This document shows positions 26,586-35,468 of a stretch of 64,000 nucleotides of DNA, one piece after another. The DNA is taken from the NCBI RefSeq assembly GCF_000018545.1, contig NC_012586.1, positions 1,426,001 through 1,490,000 of the forward strand, given 5' to 3'. A program made the position numbers and the translations under genes. How positions within the stretch are numbered: position 1 is the first letter of the stretch; the number at the start of each line of letters is the position of its first letter. This DNA is from Sinorhizobium fredii NGR234. Its GTDB lineage: Bacteria; Pseudomonadota; Alphaproteobacteria; Rhizobiales; Rhizobiaceae. Below the pieces are notes generated by a model. That model ran no database searches, was not told the DNA's origin, and worked only from the letters and a program-made list of their open reading frames with translations.

Positions 26586-27107
26586 TCAGTCTCTCTGGCT
26601 GTTGACCCGTCGGAGTTTGAAGAAGTAGCTGCGGGTGTCGCCTTGCACGCACATCATTCCAGCTATCTCGTCTCGGTCGACCCTTCGGAAATAGTCGACG
26701 ATCGGCTGCCTGTCGTAGACCATCGCGGCCGTTTTGACGCCGTCGTCAACCTGCAGCCTCAATGACGCCGTCGTGCCGCGTGCACGGAACATCTTCTGCA
26801 GGTGGGAGAACAAGTTGCGCGCCACGAACGTCCGCCCGAAGGAAGAGAACTTGATTGCCAGCCCTATGGGGATGTAGACGGGCTCGATCGGCACGAGACG
26901 GCCGGGCCTTTCTTGGAAGAGCAGGGCGTCCGCCCGCATGTCCGGGTGGAAGCGCTTGCCGAACCAGTCCAGGTTTTCGAGCACGCCGTCGAGGGGATGG
27001 CCGGATGGGATGCCGGCGCCTCGCCACAGTCCGATCATCTCCTCGGGCCGCACAGGCGCCAGCGACCGGAACCAGGTCGCGACCTCCTTCTGCTGGTCGC
27101 CTCGCAT
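26586..27107 (-). CDS. DUF4334 (GXWXG) domain protein
   Basis: A 173-residue protein with the GXWXG motif (GLWRGAGIPSGHPLDG, about residues 26-41) and a DUF4334-type C-terminal half (VDDGVKTAAMVYDRQPIVDYFR). Homologues occur in bacteria and plants without a defined role. I chose the ATG at 27107 because GGGAG precedes it by five bases. The 290 bp upstream, to ppk2, hold nothing I can support. Confidence 0.82.
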   Translation of the reverse strand: MRGDQQKEVATWFRSLAPVRPEEMIGLWRGAGIPSGHPLDGVLENLDWFGKRFHPDMRADALLFQERPGRLVPIEPVYIPIGLAIKFSSFGRTFVARNLFSHLQKMFRARGTTASLRLQVDDGVKTAAMVYDRQPIVDYFRRVDRDEIAGMMCVQGDTRSYFFKLRRVNSQRD

Positions 27108-27396
27108 GGATTCTCCCTCACGGATGCTTACTCCGACCAAATGAGAAGATGGTTTGGAAGTTCCCGCACTCGGAGGCGTTTCTTTGTGAACCGCCCCTGG
27201 CGTCGGCTCGGTCAGATCAGCACCCGCTGCGAGGAGCGGCAGCTTCGCGGAAAACGCATGGAGAGTGAAGACAACCCGGCGCCGGCAAGCGGCACGGCTC
27301 GTTGATGCTTGGAGCGAATCCCCGTCAATTTTCCTTCACGGCGCTGTGGAATAAGGTTCAGTATTGCGGCCTTTATCCAAACGTCGGAGCGGTGAA

Positions 27397-28317
27397 ATGA
27401 CCAAATCTACACGCGGGGAAGAAAACTTCGATTGGCTCGAAGCGGAGCTGGCAGACACCTTGGACGAGGATTACGAGCTCGAACTCTCAGAGCCGGCGCT
27501 GTCGGAAGAGATCCGCAAGATTTACCGCAAGACGCATCCGCCGACGATCCCGCGCATGGACTATTTCCGTGCCCTCCTGACGCTGCAGGCGGAACTGATC
27601 AAGCTGCAGGACTGGGTCGTCTATCATAAGGAGAAGGTCGTCGTGATCTTCGAGGGGCGCGATGCCGCCGGCAAGGGCGGCGTCATAAAACGCATCACGC
27701 AGCGGCTCAACCCGCGCGTTGCGAGGACCGTTGCGCTGCCTGCGCCGTCCGACCGCGAGAAGACCCAATGGTATTTCCAACGCTACGTGCCGTATCTTCC
27801 GGCTGGCGGCGAGATCGTCCTCTTCGACCGGTCCTGGTACAATCGCTCCGGCGTCGAGCGGGTCATGGGTTTCGCGACAGAAGACGAGGTCGAGCAATTC
27901 TTCCACGACGTTCCCGAGTTCGAGCGGATGTTGGTGCGCTCCGGCGTTCGGCTCGTCAAATACTGGTTCTCGATTACCGACGAGGAGCAGCAACTGCGCT
28001 TTCTGATGCGCATCCACGATCCGCTGAAGCAGTGGAAGCTTTCGCCGATGGATCTGCAATCGCGTGTGCGCTGGGAAGCCTACACGAAAGCCAAGGAGGA
28101 AACTTTCGCCCGCACCAACATTCCCGAGGCGCCATGGCATATCGTCGAGGCCAACGACAAGAAACGGGCGCGGCTCAACTGCATCGACCATCTCTTGAGG
28201 CAGATCCCCTATGCGGACGTGCCGCATGAGGACATCAGCCTGCCGGACCGGATATTCAACCCCAACTACGAGCGGAAGGTGTTGCCGCCGGAGCTCTACG
28301 TGCCATCGAAATACTGA
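27397..28317 (+). CDS. ppk2: Polyphosphate kinase 2
   Basis: A 306-residue PPK2-family kinase of the single-domain type, which transfers phosphate between polyphosphate and nucleoside diphosphates, usually making ATP or GTP. It shows Walker A GRDAAGKGG (87-95), the DRSWYNR lid/catalytic motif (144-150) and the conserved PPPAP-like region at the N-terminal end of the core. Length fits class I PPK2. Start chosen at 27397, with GGAG upstream. The CYTH-CHAD protein and two basic Lys/Ala-rich proteins nearby make this a polyphosphate neighbourhood. Confidence 0.95.
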   Translation: MTKSTRGEENFDWLEAELADTLDEDYELELSEPALSEEIRKIYRKTHPPTIPRMDYFRALLTLQAELIKLQDWVVYHKEKVVVIFEGRDAAGKGGVIKRITQRLNPRVARTVALPAPSDREKTQWYFQRYVPYLPAGGEIVLFDRSWYNRSGVERVMGFATEDEVEQFFHDVPEFERMLVRSGVRLVKYWFSITDEEQQLRFLMRIHDPLKQWKLSPMDLQSRVRWEAYTKAKEETFARTNIPEAPWHIVEANDKKRARLNCIDHLLRQIPYADVPHEDISLPDRIFNPNYERKVLPPELYVPSKY

Positions 28318-28412
28318 TCGGGCGACACGGGCTTGTCATCGAACTGTGAGAGGCTTGGTGTCGTTGCCAGACACGGCATTCCTGTTTTGTTGCTTTTTGA
28401 AGAGATGGCGCG

Positions 28413-28619
28413 ATGGACGTGGATCACCGCACGGATATGCTCTCCCTTTATCCCGAAGAGATGCGCATGCTTCGTGAGATGTTCGATTGCGCATTGGTCG
28501 AGCGGCAATGGGGCAGCAATTGCGAGGCGGCGGAGGCGCTCGCAGCACGGATCGCCGATCTCCATGAAACCGGCGAAAAGGACGCCGACGATCTCCTCGC
28601 GATGATCCGCAGTTTCTGA
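28413..28619 (+). CDS. Small helical hypothetical protein
   Basis: A 68-residue acidic protein, predicted all-helical (LYPEEMRMLREMFD... then EALAARIADLHETG and DLLAMIRSF). GAAGAG lies upstream of the ATG. Short helical proteins of this form are frequent in rhizobia, but I know no function. It lies between ppk2 and the first basic protein on the same strand. Confidence 0.55.
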   Translation: MDVDHRTDMLSLYPEEMRMLREMFDCALVERQWGSNCEAAEALAARIADLHETGEKDADDLLAMIRSF

Positions 28620-28797
28620 ACCTGTTTCACAGCGCGCCCTTGGGAGTGACAGCGGCACGCAGCCGCGCGTGCACAGCCGTCTGATCGAGACATATCGGCC
28701 TGAAGCGCAAGCGGTGGATGTCCAGCAACTCGGTCAGTGTTCGGACTGGAACCACCGGCCAGTCAGGCACGTTCCCTCCGCAGCGAGGAGAGCGCCA

Positions 28798-29157
28798 ATG
28801 GCCAAGAAGAGCCGTATTCCGAAGAAGATCGCCGGCGTGAAGGTTCCGAAACCTTTGCGAAAATCAAAAATGCTCCGCGCGATGTTGGGCAACAGTGCGG
28901 GGCGAGCCCTGCTCGCCCATGCCCTGACAGCGGGTGCTGGCGCGGCCGCCGCGAATCTGATCGGCCACCGCGAAGAAGTGATGCAGTCCGCCAAAACAGC
29001 GTCTCGCAAGGGCACTAAGGCGGTCGGCACTGCAGGAGAGGCGCTGCGGGCGGCGTTCTCGGCCGCGATGGAGGTCGTGCGCGACTCCGACGACCTGTCC
29101 TTCAAACGCAGGCGGAGCCAGAAGCATTTCCCTCGCCCACGCGCGCTGTTGCTTTAA
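28798..29157 (+). CDS. Small basic Lys/Ala-rich protein, paralogue A
   Basis: A 119-residue protein with a highly basic start (MAKKSRIPKKIAGVKVPK), an Ala/Gly-rich hydrophobic centre (ALTAGAGAAAANLIG) and a basic tail. It is clearly paralogous to the convergent gene at 29537: the first 24 residues are nearly identical and the Ala-rich centre matches. GAGGAGA precedes the ATG. The composition suggests binding to a polyanion such as polyphosphate or DNA, and the flanking ppk2 and CHAD genes favour polyphosphate (inference). Confidence 0.7.
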   Translation: MAKKSRIPKKIAGVKVPKPLRKSKMLRAMLGNSAGRALLAHALTAGAGAAAANLIGHREEVMQSAKTASRKGTKAVGTAGEALRAAFSAAMEVVRDSDDLSFKRRRSQKHFPRPRALLL

Positions 29158-29264
29158 GGGCAGGGGCGCGCGAACCCGGTGACCCGGGGGAGGGAAGCGA
29201 TCTTTCCGTCATCGAGAGGTTTCTGATCTCGAAGTACGGCGACAAATTCGCTTCCAGGCTGATC

Positions 29265-29498
29265 GTGGCCGCGAGCGTTCGCGCCGTTTCAGTGTTGATC
29301 CGCGAACATCCGATCATCGCAGCGCGGCTCCTCGGAGTCGGATTGGCTCGAGCCGCGAAACTGGGAATGGAGGACGCCTACGAACTTCTGCAGCCGAGCG
29401 AGCAAAAGGACGGTTCACTTGAGCACGAGCCGACGGATAACCAGACTTCCGTCCCCCTTGTCGGTTCGCGCTCGGGAAGTCCCAATGGCAGCAATTGA
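29265..29498 (+). CDS. Doubtful small protein between the two basic paralogues
   Basis: The frame starting with GTG at 29265 encodes 77 residues with a plausible helical segment (VRAVSVLIREHPIIAARLLG). The frame stays open upstream into the end of paralogue A without another good start. No ribosome site is convincing. It may be a real small gene with a missed start, or a relic of a longer protein. Confidence 0.35.
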   Translation: MAASVRAVSVLIREHPIIAARLLGVGLARAAKLGMEDAYELLQPSEQKDGSLEHEPTDNQTSVPLVGSRSGSPNGSN

Positions 29499-29536
29499 GG
29501 GCGCGACCCAAGCCCCCATAGCCTCAACCCGTCTGA

Positions 29537-29899
29537 TCAATGCAGGGCAGCACGGCGGGGTGCCGACTTTCTCTTGTTGCCCGCCTTCTTCTTGGGCGGT
29601 GGGAGGACGGTATCCTTGACGACGTCCAGCGCGGCAGAGAAGCCGCTCTGCATAGCCTCGCGGGCCAGACCAAGCGCTCTGGCTCCCTTCCTTGTCGATT
29701 TGCGTGCGGTCTTGCCGACATCGTCAGGATGATCGATCAGAACGGCTGCGGCGGCGCCTGCGCCGGCGGTCAGCGCTTTGGCAAGCACGTCCCGTCCAAC
29801 ATCGCTCGCCATCATGGCTCCCAGCACCTTCGACTTTCTGAGCGCCTTCGGGACCTTCACGCCGGCAATCTTCTTCGGGATGCGGTTCTTCTTGGCCAT
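29537..29899 (-). CDS. Small basic Lys/Ala-rich protein, paralogue B
   Basis: A 120-residue paralogue of the protein at 28798 on the opposite strand. The N-terminus is MAKKNRIPKKIAGVKVPK; the centre is ALTAGAGAAAAVLIDHPDDV; the tail is Lys/Pro-rich (PPPKKKAGNKRKSAPRR), stronger than in A. GAGGAGA precedes the ATG. The two genes converge on a short segment. I recognise no family; a polyphosphate- or DNA-associated role is inferred from charge and context. Confidence 0.7.
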   Translation of the reverse strand: MAKKNRIPKKIAGVKVPKALRKSKVLGAMMASDVGRDVLAKALTAGAGAAAAVLIDHPDDVGKTARKSTRKGARALGLAREAMQSGFSAALDVVKDTVLPPPKKKAGNKRKSAPRRAALH

Positions 29900-30096
29900 G
29901 GGTCGTTCTCCTCATCATGAGTATATGGAACGTTATCATTCCCCAAGCGGTTCCGGGCGCAGGGTCACTGCTTTCGCCGGTCGTCCTTCCGGCCATGCCG
30001 CGCAGAGCACCGAATTGAGGACGACAGGCCCAGGGATTGTTTGTGACAGCTTTATGACGGACCATCCGCTGCGGAAAGAAGGCTGCCGGGAGCATC

Positions 30097-31548
30097 ATGC
30101 AGGAAACGGAACTAAAGCTCGAGCTGTCCGAATCAGCAGCGTCAGCGCTCCTGAAGCAAAATCCTTTCGAGGGCACACCCACCGTTCTTCGGCAGAGGTC
30201 CGTTTATTTCGATACGGATGGAGGGGATCTGTCGAAACGCGGCCTGTCGCTGCGCATCCGGCAATGCGGGAACGAACGGATCCAGACCGTCAAGTCTGGA
30301 GACGGTTCGGCCGCCGTGTCGCTTACCCGGGAGGAATGGCAGCGCCCCGTCGCCAACGACATCCCGGTTCTCGATGATCCCGAGGTCAAGCCTATGCTTG
30401 CGGGGACCGGCGACAGCCTCGCGCCCGTATTTGCGGTTCATGTCAAGCGACATCGTTGGAATGTCACGGAAGGCGATGCGACGATCGAAGTTGCCTTGGA
30501 TGTTGGAAAGGTCGTCGCAGCGGATCGCGAGGCACCCCTCTGCGAAATCGAGCTTGAAAAGAAGACGGGTTCGCCGACCGCGCTGTTTGCGTTGGCGCGA
30601 AAGATCAATCTGATCACCCCGGCGCATATCGGTGTCTTGAGCAAGGCGGAGCGCGGCAATCGTCTGCTTGGTCCTGCACCCGCTGCCATCAAGGCGAACG
30701 CCAGCGCTCTTACCGCCGACATGAACGCGGCAACGGCTTTCGCGCACATAGCCGCAGCATGTCTCAAGCAATTCCGTCTCAACGAAATGGTCTTGTCCTG
30801 GTCTCGCGATGCCGACGCCTTGCATCAAGCGCGTGTGTCGCTGCGGCGGTTGCGCTCGCTTTTTTCCATATGCAAATCGCTGTTTGCGGACAGCCGTTTC
30901 GACCACCTGCGCGACGAATTGCGCTGGCTCGCCTCGGCACTTGGCAATGCGCGCAATATCGATGTCATGATCAAACGCGCGTCGGACGACAATCTCTCAC
31001 GCCGCCTTCAAGCGGCCCGCAAGGATGCCTACGGAGCCGTCGAAGCATCGCTGTCATCGGTCCGCGCCCGCTCGTTGATGATTGATCTCGCCGAATGGAT
31101 CTCGATCAGAGACTGGCGAAGCGGAGAAACCGGTGCGGCGCTGCTCGTCCGGCCTTCAAGGAAATTTGCCTCGACTGTGCTTGATAAACTTTGGAAGAAG
31201 GTGGCGAGGGGAGGCCGCAACCTCATCGATCTCGACGACGAAACCCGCCATGAACTGCGCATATCCGCAAAGAAACTGCGCTATGCAGCGGAGTTTTTCG
31301 GCCCACTTTACGAGAGCAAGACGGAAGCCAAACGCCAAAAAAGATTCATCATCGCGATGGAGGGCCTGCAGGATCAACTCGGCAGCCTGAACGATCTTGC
31401 GACCGCTCCCGGTATGCTGGCGGAGCTCGAGCTTACGCACACCGCGGGGGCCGAGGACTTGTTCAACGCGGATGACAAGGAAAAGCTTCTGCACGATGCC
31501 GCGGAAGCGCACGACATCTTTGTTGACACGAAGCGTTTCTGGCGCTGA
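30097..31548 (+). CDS. CYTH-CHAD protein (inorganic triphosphatase-like)
   Basis: A 483-residue protein. The N-terminal CYTH domain (about 1-200) opens with the defining ExExK motif (E3-T-E-L-K7), whose acidic tunnel hydrolyses triphosphate. The C-terminal CHAD domain (about 215-475) has conserved His and basic residues (DALHQARVSLRRLRS; ELRISAKKLRYAAEFF) known in this family to bind polyphosphate. Same strand as ppk2. It probably acts on triphosphate or at polyphosphate granules. Confidence 0.93.
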   Translation: MQETELKLELSESAASALLKQNPFEGTPTVLRQRSVYFDTDGGDLSKRGLSLRIRQCGNERIQTVKSGDGSAAVSLTREEWQRPVANDIPVLDDPEVKPMLAGTGDSLAPVFAVHVKRHRWNVTEGDATIEVALDVGKVVAADREAPLCEIELEKKTGSPTALFALARKINLITPAHIGVLSKAERGNRLLGPAPAAIKANASALTADMNAATAFAHIAAACLKQFRLNEMVLSWSRDADALHQARVSLRRLRSLFSICKSLFADSRFDHLRDELRWLASALGNARNIDVMIKRASDDNLSRRLQAARKDAYGAVEASLSSVRARSLMIDLAEWISIRDWRSGETGAALLVRPSRKFASTVLDKLWKKVARGGRNLIDLDDETRHELRISAKKLRYAAEFFGPLYESKTEAKRQKRFIIAMEGLQDQLGSLNDLATAPGMLAELELTHTAGAEDLFNADDKEKLLHDAAEAHDIFVDTKRFWR

Positions 31549-31718
31549 GCGGCGTGTTGGAGCGACTGACGGCGGGATATCGACCGCGTCCCTTCCGTTG
31601 ATGCCGCGGACGGTCGTCCTACTGGCTGTGCGGCGAGGTCGAATCCGCGTTCAGCAATCTCTGCCGGCGACTTCCGAAGCGGCCTGAGCTTCAGCTGTCA
31701 TAGGCATGTCATGGTCCG

Positions 31719-32936
31719 GTGGTGTTTATCCGGGGCCTAAGTTCGTCCGAATGGTGGCTCATCGCTGGGAAAATGATGCTGATCTTGTACGTCGCCGTCG
31801 GTGCATTTCTGGCCATCAATGCCCTGAGCCTGATGATAGCGGGCTGGCGCATCTGGCCTCGCCTAGGTGCTCAGCCTCAGACGCCGCATCGGCCGGCTGT
31901 CTCTGTCGTGATTCCGCTCTGCGGCGTCGAGGTATTTTCCCGCGAAACGCTCGACAGCGCGTTTTGCCTGGATTGGCCGGACTACGAAGTCATCTTCTGC
32001 GTTGCAGACGCAAAGGATCCGGTGATCCCATTGATCGAGGGAGTGCGTGCGCGACACCCAGCCATTGCCGCAACTATTCTTGTCGGCGACGACCCGATCA
32101 GCGCCAATCCCAAGCTGAACAACTGCGTGAAAGGCTGGAACGCGGCCTCGCATGAATGGGTGGTTCTCGCCGACTCGAACGTTCTTATGCCAACCGATTA
32201 TCTCATTCGCCTGATGGCAGCGTGGCGGTCGGATACCGGGCTGGTCTGCTCGACCCCGCTTGGTTCATGCCCATCCGGGTTCTGGGCGGAGGTTGAATGT
32301 GCGTTCCTCAACGCCCACCAGGCACGATGGCAGTACGCCGGCGAAGCGCTCGGCTTCGGGTTCGCGCAGGGCAAGAGCATGCTCTGGCGCAAGAGCACGC
32401 TGGATTCTCACGGCGGCATTCAGGCGCTGGCGTCGGAGATCGCCGAGGATGCAGCCGCAACGAAACTGGTGAGAAGCCTCGGCTCGAAGGTGCACCTGGT
32501 TGCCTCGCCGTTCGAGCAGCCATTGGGTACCAGGACTTTCCGGGAGATCTGGGCTCGGCAGTGCCGTTGGGCGAGGTTGCGGCGGGTGACCTTTCCTCAG
32601 TTCTTCTCGCCGGAAATTCTGCTTGGCGTGGTGCCGCCGCTTCTTCTGTCGGGGATCGCCGCTATCGTTGCTGGCCAGAGCGTGTTGGCCCTCGCCGGTT
32701 TTATCGTAGGCGCTGCCTACTTGCCAGAACTCGCCCTCGCGTTTCGGAAGAACTGGCACGTTTCCCGATGGTCGCTCATCGCCATGCTCACGCGCGATGC
32801 CCTGCTCCCGATAATATGGGTTCGTAGTTGGCTTGCGGGCAGCGCCGATTGGCGCGGCAACAGAATGGTGATCGGGTCGAACGAGTCCCGGCTGGAAACA
32901 AATGCGCTTATGCCGCTCGCTGGCACGTCGTCATAG
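31719..32936 (+). CDS. GT21-type glycosyltransferase (HpnI/ceramide glucosyltransferase-like)
   Basis: A protein of 405 residues from the GTG at 31719, or somewhat shorter from ATG codons near 31773; neither has a strong ribosome site. An N-terminal membrane helix is followed by a GT-A domain with VSVVIPLCG, the metal-binding DSN in VLADSNVLMP, an SEIAEDAA acidic motif and the (Q/R)xxRW-type RQCRWARL. C-terminal membrane helices complete the GT21 layout. Such enzymes glycosylate ceramide, hopanoids or diacylglycerol at the inner membrane; the acceptor here is unknown. Confidence 0.82.
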   Translation: MVFIRGLSSSEWWLIAGKMMLILYVAVGAFLAINALSLMIAGWRIWPRLGAQPQTPHRPAVSVVIPLCGVEVFSRETLDSAFCLDWPDYEVIFCVADAKDPVIPLIEGVRARHPAIAATILVGDDPISANPKLNNCVKGWNAASHEWVVLADSNVLMPTDYLIRLMAAWRSDTGLVCSTPLGSCPSGFWAEVECAFLNAHQARWQYAGEALGFGFAQGKSMLWRKSTLDSHGGIQALASEIAEDAAATKLVRSLGSKVHLVASPFEQPLGTRTFREIWARQCRWARLRRVTFPQFFSPEILLGVVPPLLLSGIAAIVAGQSVLALAGFIVGAAYLPELALAFRKNWHVSRWSLIAMLTRDALLPIIWVRSWLAGSADWRGNRMVIGSNESRLETNALMPLAGTSS

Positions 32937-33283
32937 CGCGACGCCGATTAAAATGAAGTTGGAGCGGCCACCAAACGTCGTCAACTGCTGGCCGCCGATT
33001 GCGGTGGAAAGCAGCGTCGGAGGTTCGAAAACTCTCGAGGCGAGGGCGCAACGGGGCCTCTTTTTGCGGTCACACAGTCCACCGTCCGGTGCTTCAGGCC
33101 ACTGAGCCGCCGCTCTTACAGACCAATTTACTGGTGATCACGCGCAAGGCGGAGTTGCCGCTTGTGACCGCTTTGGGGATTGCCGACAAGCCGGTCGGCA
33201 CCATTTTCAGTAGTGGGAGGCAGGCCGGCTTCCCCGCCCAGCCTTCGGGGGATAGTTTATCGGGACTCAGCATGGAGGTCGAC
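32937..33283. other. 347-bp gap with no supported gene
   Basis: Between the glycosyltransferase and the sulfate-binding protein. Apart from a possible terminator (33037-33065) I see no gene. It should carry the sbp promoter, but no clear -35/-10 pair or regulator palindrome stands out. Confidence 0.6.
33037..33065 (+). terminator. Possible intrinsic terminator after the glycosyltransferase
   Basis: GAGGC (33037-33041) pairs with GCCTC (33056-33060) directly before TTTTT (33061-33065). The stem is short with a 14-base loop, so strength is doubtful. Confidence 0.35.
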
Positions 33284-34309
33284 ATGGGAGCGGATAGACT
33301 TGCCGGAGTCGTGAAGCGAGCCCTTCTGGTCGGAGCCCTTCAGTTCGGCTCCATCAGCGCCGTTCTCGCCGATACGACGATCCTGAATGTGTCCTATGAC
33401 TCGACACGCAAGCTCTACAAGGAATTCAATGCCGCCTTTGCGGAAAAATGGGAGGCGGATACCGGAGAGGCGGTGACGATCCAGACCTCGCATGGCGGCT
33501 CAGGCAAACAAGCCCGATTGGTGATCGACGGCGTGAAGGCCGACGTGGTGACGCTGGCACTCGAAGCCGACATCGATGCAATTGCTCAAGCGACCGGCAA
33601 GATCCCGGCCGACTGGAAGAGCCGCCTCGAAAACAACAGCTCTCCCTATACTTCGACAATCGTCTTCCTGGTCCGCAAGGGCAACCCGAAGGGTATCAAG
33701 GACTGGGGCGATCTCACCAAGGAAGGCATTCAGGTGATCACGCCGAACCCGAAGACCTCGGGCGGCGCCCGCTGGAATTTCCTCGCTGCCTGGGCCTGGG
33801 CGCGGGCTGCCAATGGCGGCGACGAAGCCAAGGCGCGGGAATATGTGACGCAACTCTTCAGACATGTGCTCGTCCTCGACACCGGCGCCTGGGGAGCTAT
33901 GGCTTCTTTCGTCCAGCGCGGCCTCGGCGACGTGCTCCTCGCCTGGGAAAACGAGGCCTATCTCGCTCTCGAGGAACTCGGCCCCGACAATTTCGAGATC
34001 GTCACGCCGTCGATTTCGATCAAGGCCGAACCACCGGTGGCGCTTGTCGACGGCAATGTCGATGCCAGGGGCACCCGCAAGGTGGCGGAAGCCTATCTCG
34101 CCTATCTCTACAGCGATGCCGGCCAGAAGATTGCCGCCAGACATTATTACCGGCCGTTCAAGACGGAAATTGCCGACCCCGATGACGCGGCCCGATTCGC
34201 CGATGTCACACTTGTCACCATTGACGAATTCGGCGGTTGGAAGGAAGCTCAACCAAAGTTCTTCGCCGCCGGAGGGGTCTTCGACCAGATCTATACGCCG
34301 GGACGATAG
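33284..34309 (+). CDS. sbp: Sulfate ABC transporter substrate-binding protein
   Basis: A 341-residue periplasmic protein of the Sbp/CysP family. The signal peptide runs to about residue 30 (SAVLA-DTT). The mature start [16 protein letters not shown], the TSHGGSGKQ sulfate-loop region and [13 protein letters not shown] are diagnostic. GGAGG five bases upstream supports the ATG at 33284. Normally cysT and cysW permease genes follow, but here the cysA-like ATPase comes next after only 82 bp. The protein itself looks intact. Confidence 0.94.
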   Translation: MGADRLAGVVKRALLVGALQFGSISAVLADTTILNVSYDSTRKLYKEFNAAFAEKWEADTGEAVTIQTSHGGSGKQARLVIDGVKADVVTLALEADIDAIAQATGKIPADWKSRLENNSSPYTSTIVFLVRKGNPKGIKDWGDLTKEGIQVITPNPKTSGGARWNFLAAWAWARAANGGDEAKAREYVTQLFRHVLVLDTGAWGAMASFVQRGLGDVLLAWENEAYLALEELGPDNFEIVTPSISIKAEPPVALVDGNVDARGTRKVAEAYLAYLYSDAGQKIAARHYYRPFKTEIADPDDAARFADVTLVTIDEFGGWKEAQPKFFAAGGVFDQIYTPGR

Positions 34310-34391
34310 GTTTCCACGGCAGCCGGGAATGAGCTTCGTTGCAGCGATGAGGTTGCTGCTCGCTGCGGGCATTGAAAGGGCCAGACCTTCC

Positions 34392-35432
34392 ATGGAAGTC
34401 CGCGTCGAGAACTTGCGCAAGGAATTCGGCCGTTTCCCGGCGCTGGTCGACGTCACCCTCGACATCTGCTCCGGCGAACTGATTGCGCTGCTCGGGCCCT
34501 CCGGCTCCGGCAAGACGACGCTGCTTAGGCTTGTTGCCGGTCTCGAAAGCCCGACCGATGGCATGATTTTCTTCGGTGCCGAGGACGCCTCGAAGAAGAC
34601 GGTGCAGCAGCGAAATATCGGCTTCGTCTTCCAGCATTACGCGCTGTTCCGCCACATGACGGTGCTCGACAACGTCTCCTTCGGGCTTAGGATCAGACCC
34701 GCCAGCCGGCGGCCGCCCGCTGCCGAGATCCGCCGCCGGGCCCTCGATCTCCTTGAGCTGGTACAGCTTTCTGACCTGGAGAAGCGCTATCCCGCCCAGC
34801 TTTCCGGCGGCCAGCGCCAGCGCGTGGCGCTCGCCCGCGCCATGGCGGTCGAGCCGAGCGTGTTGCTGCTCGACGAGCCCTTCGGCGCGCTCGACGCGCA
34901 GGTTCGCAAGGAACTCCGGCGGTGGCTTCGCGAAATCCACGACCGCACCGGCTACACGACCGTCTTCGTCACGCATGACCAGGAAGAGGCACTCGAGCTC
35001 GCCGACCGCGTCGTGGTGATGAGCAAGGGTGCGATCGAGCAAGTCGGCACGCCCGACGAAATCTACGACCACCCGGGCTCCCCGTTCGTCTACGGCTTCA
35101 TTGGCCAGTCGAACTGTCTCAACGTCACCCTTGCGGACGGCGAGATCAGCCTGGCGGGCCGGCCGACCGGCCTGCGCGCCGCAAACGAGCCGGATGGACC
35201 GGCAACTCTCTATTTCCGCCCGCACGATGTCGAACTCGTCGAGGGAGATGTCGGCCTCGGCGGCCGCGTCACGGCCAGTCGGCGGGTAGCGGGGACGCGC
35301 CACCTCGAACTGGACCTCGGCAAGCCACTGCCTGCGATCGAGATCGAGTTGTCGCCCGAGCGCGCGTCCTCGGCCGACCGCAGCCGGATCGCCTTTCGAC
35401 CCACCAAGTGGAAGCTGTTTCGCGGCGTGTAA
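34392..35432 (+). CDS. cysA: Sulfate/thiosulfate import ATP-binding protein CysA
   Basis: A 346-residue ABC ATPase of the CysA type: Walker [10 protein letters not shown], signature LSGGQRQR, Walker [12 protein letters not shown], switch His in VTHDQ, and a C-terminal regulatory domain ending [11 protein letters not shown]. The frame is open upstream to ATG codons from 34329, but the family start is [12 protein letters not shown] at 34392. It is intact, yet no permease gene lies between it and sbp, so it must use permeases encoded elsewhere or the transporter is inactive. Confidence 0.92.
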   Translation: MEVRVENLRKEFGRFPALVDVTLDICSGELIALLGPSGSGKTTLLRLVAGLESPTDGMIFFGAEDASKKTVQQRNIGFVFQHYALFRHMTVLDNVSFGLRIRPASRRPPAAEIRRRALDLLELVQLSDLEKRYPAQLSGGQRQRVALARAMAVEPSVLLLDEPFGALDAQVRKELRRWLREIHDRTGYTTVFVTHDQEEALELADRVVVMSKGAIEQVGTPDEIYDHPGSPFVYGFIGQSNCLNVTLADGEISLAGRPTGLRAANEPDGPATLYFRPHDVELVEGDVGLGGRVTASRRVAGTRHLELDLGKPLPAIEIELSPERASSADRSRIAFRPTKWKLFRGV

Positions 35433-35468
35433 CCTGCCGGATCGCAGACAGTCAGCGATTATCCATTT

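Noticed and set aside
27330..27360. Possible third copy of the dispersed palindrome (CGGCGCTGTGGAA)
   Set aside because: Only about ten bases match one edge and there are no hairpin arms.
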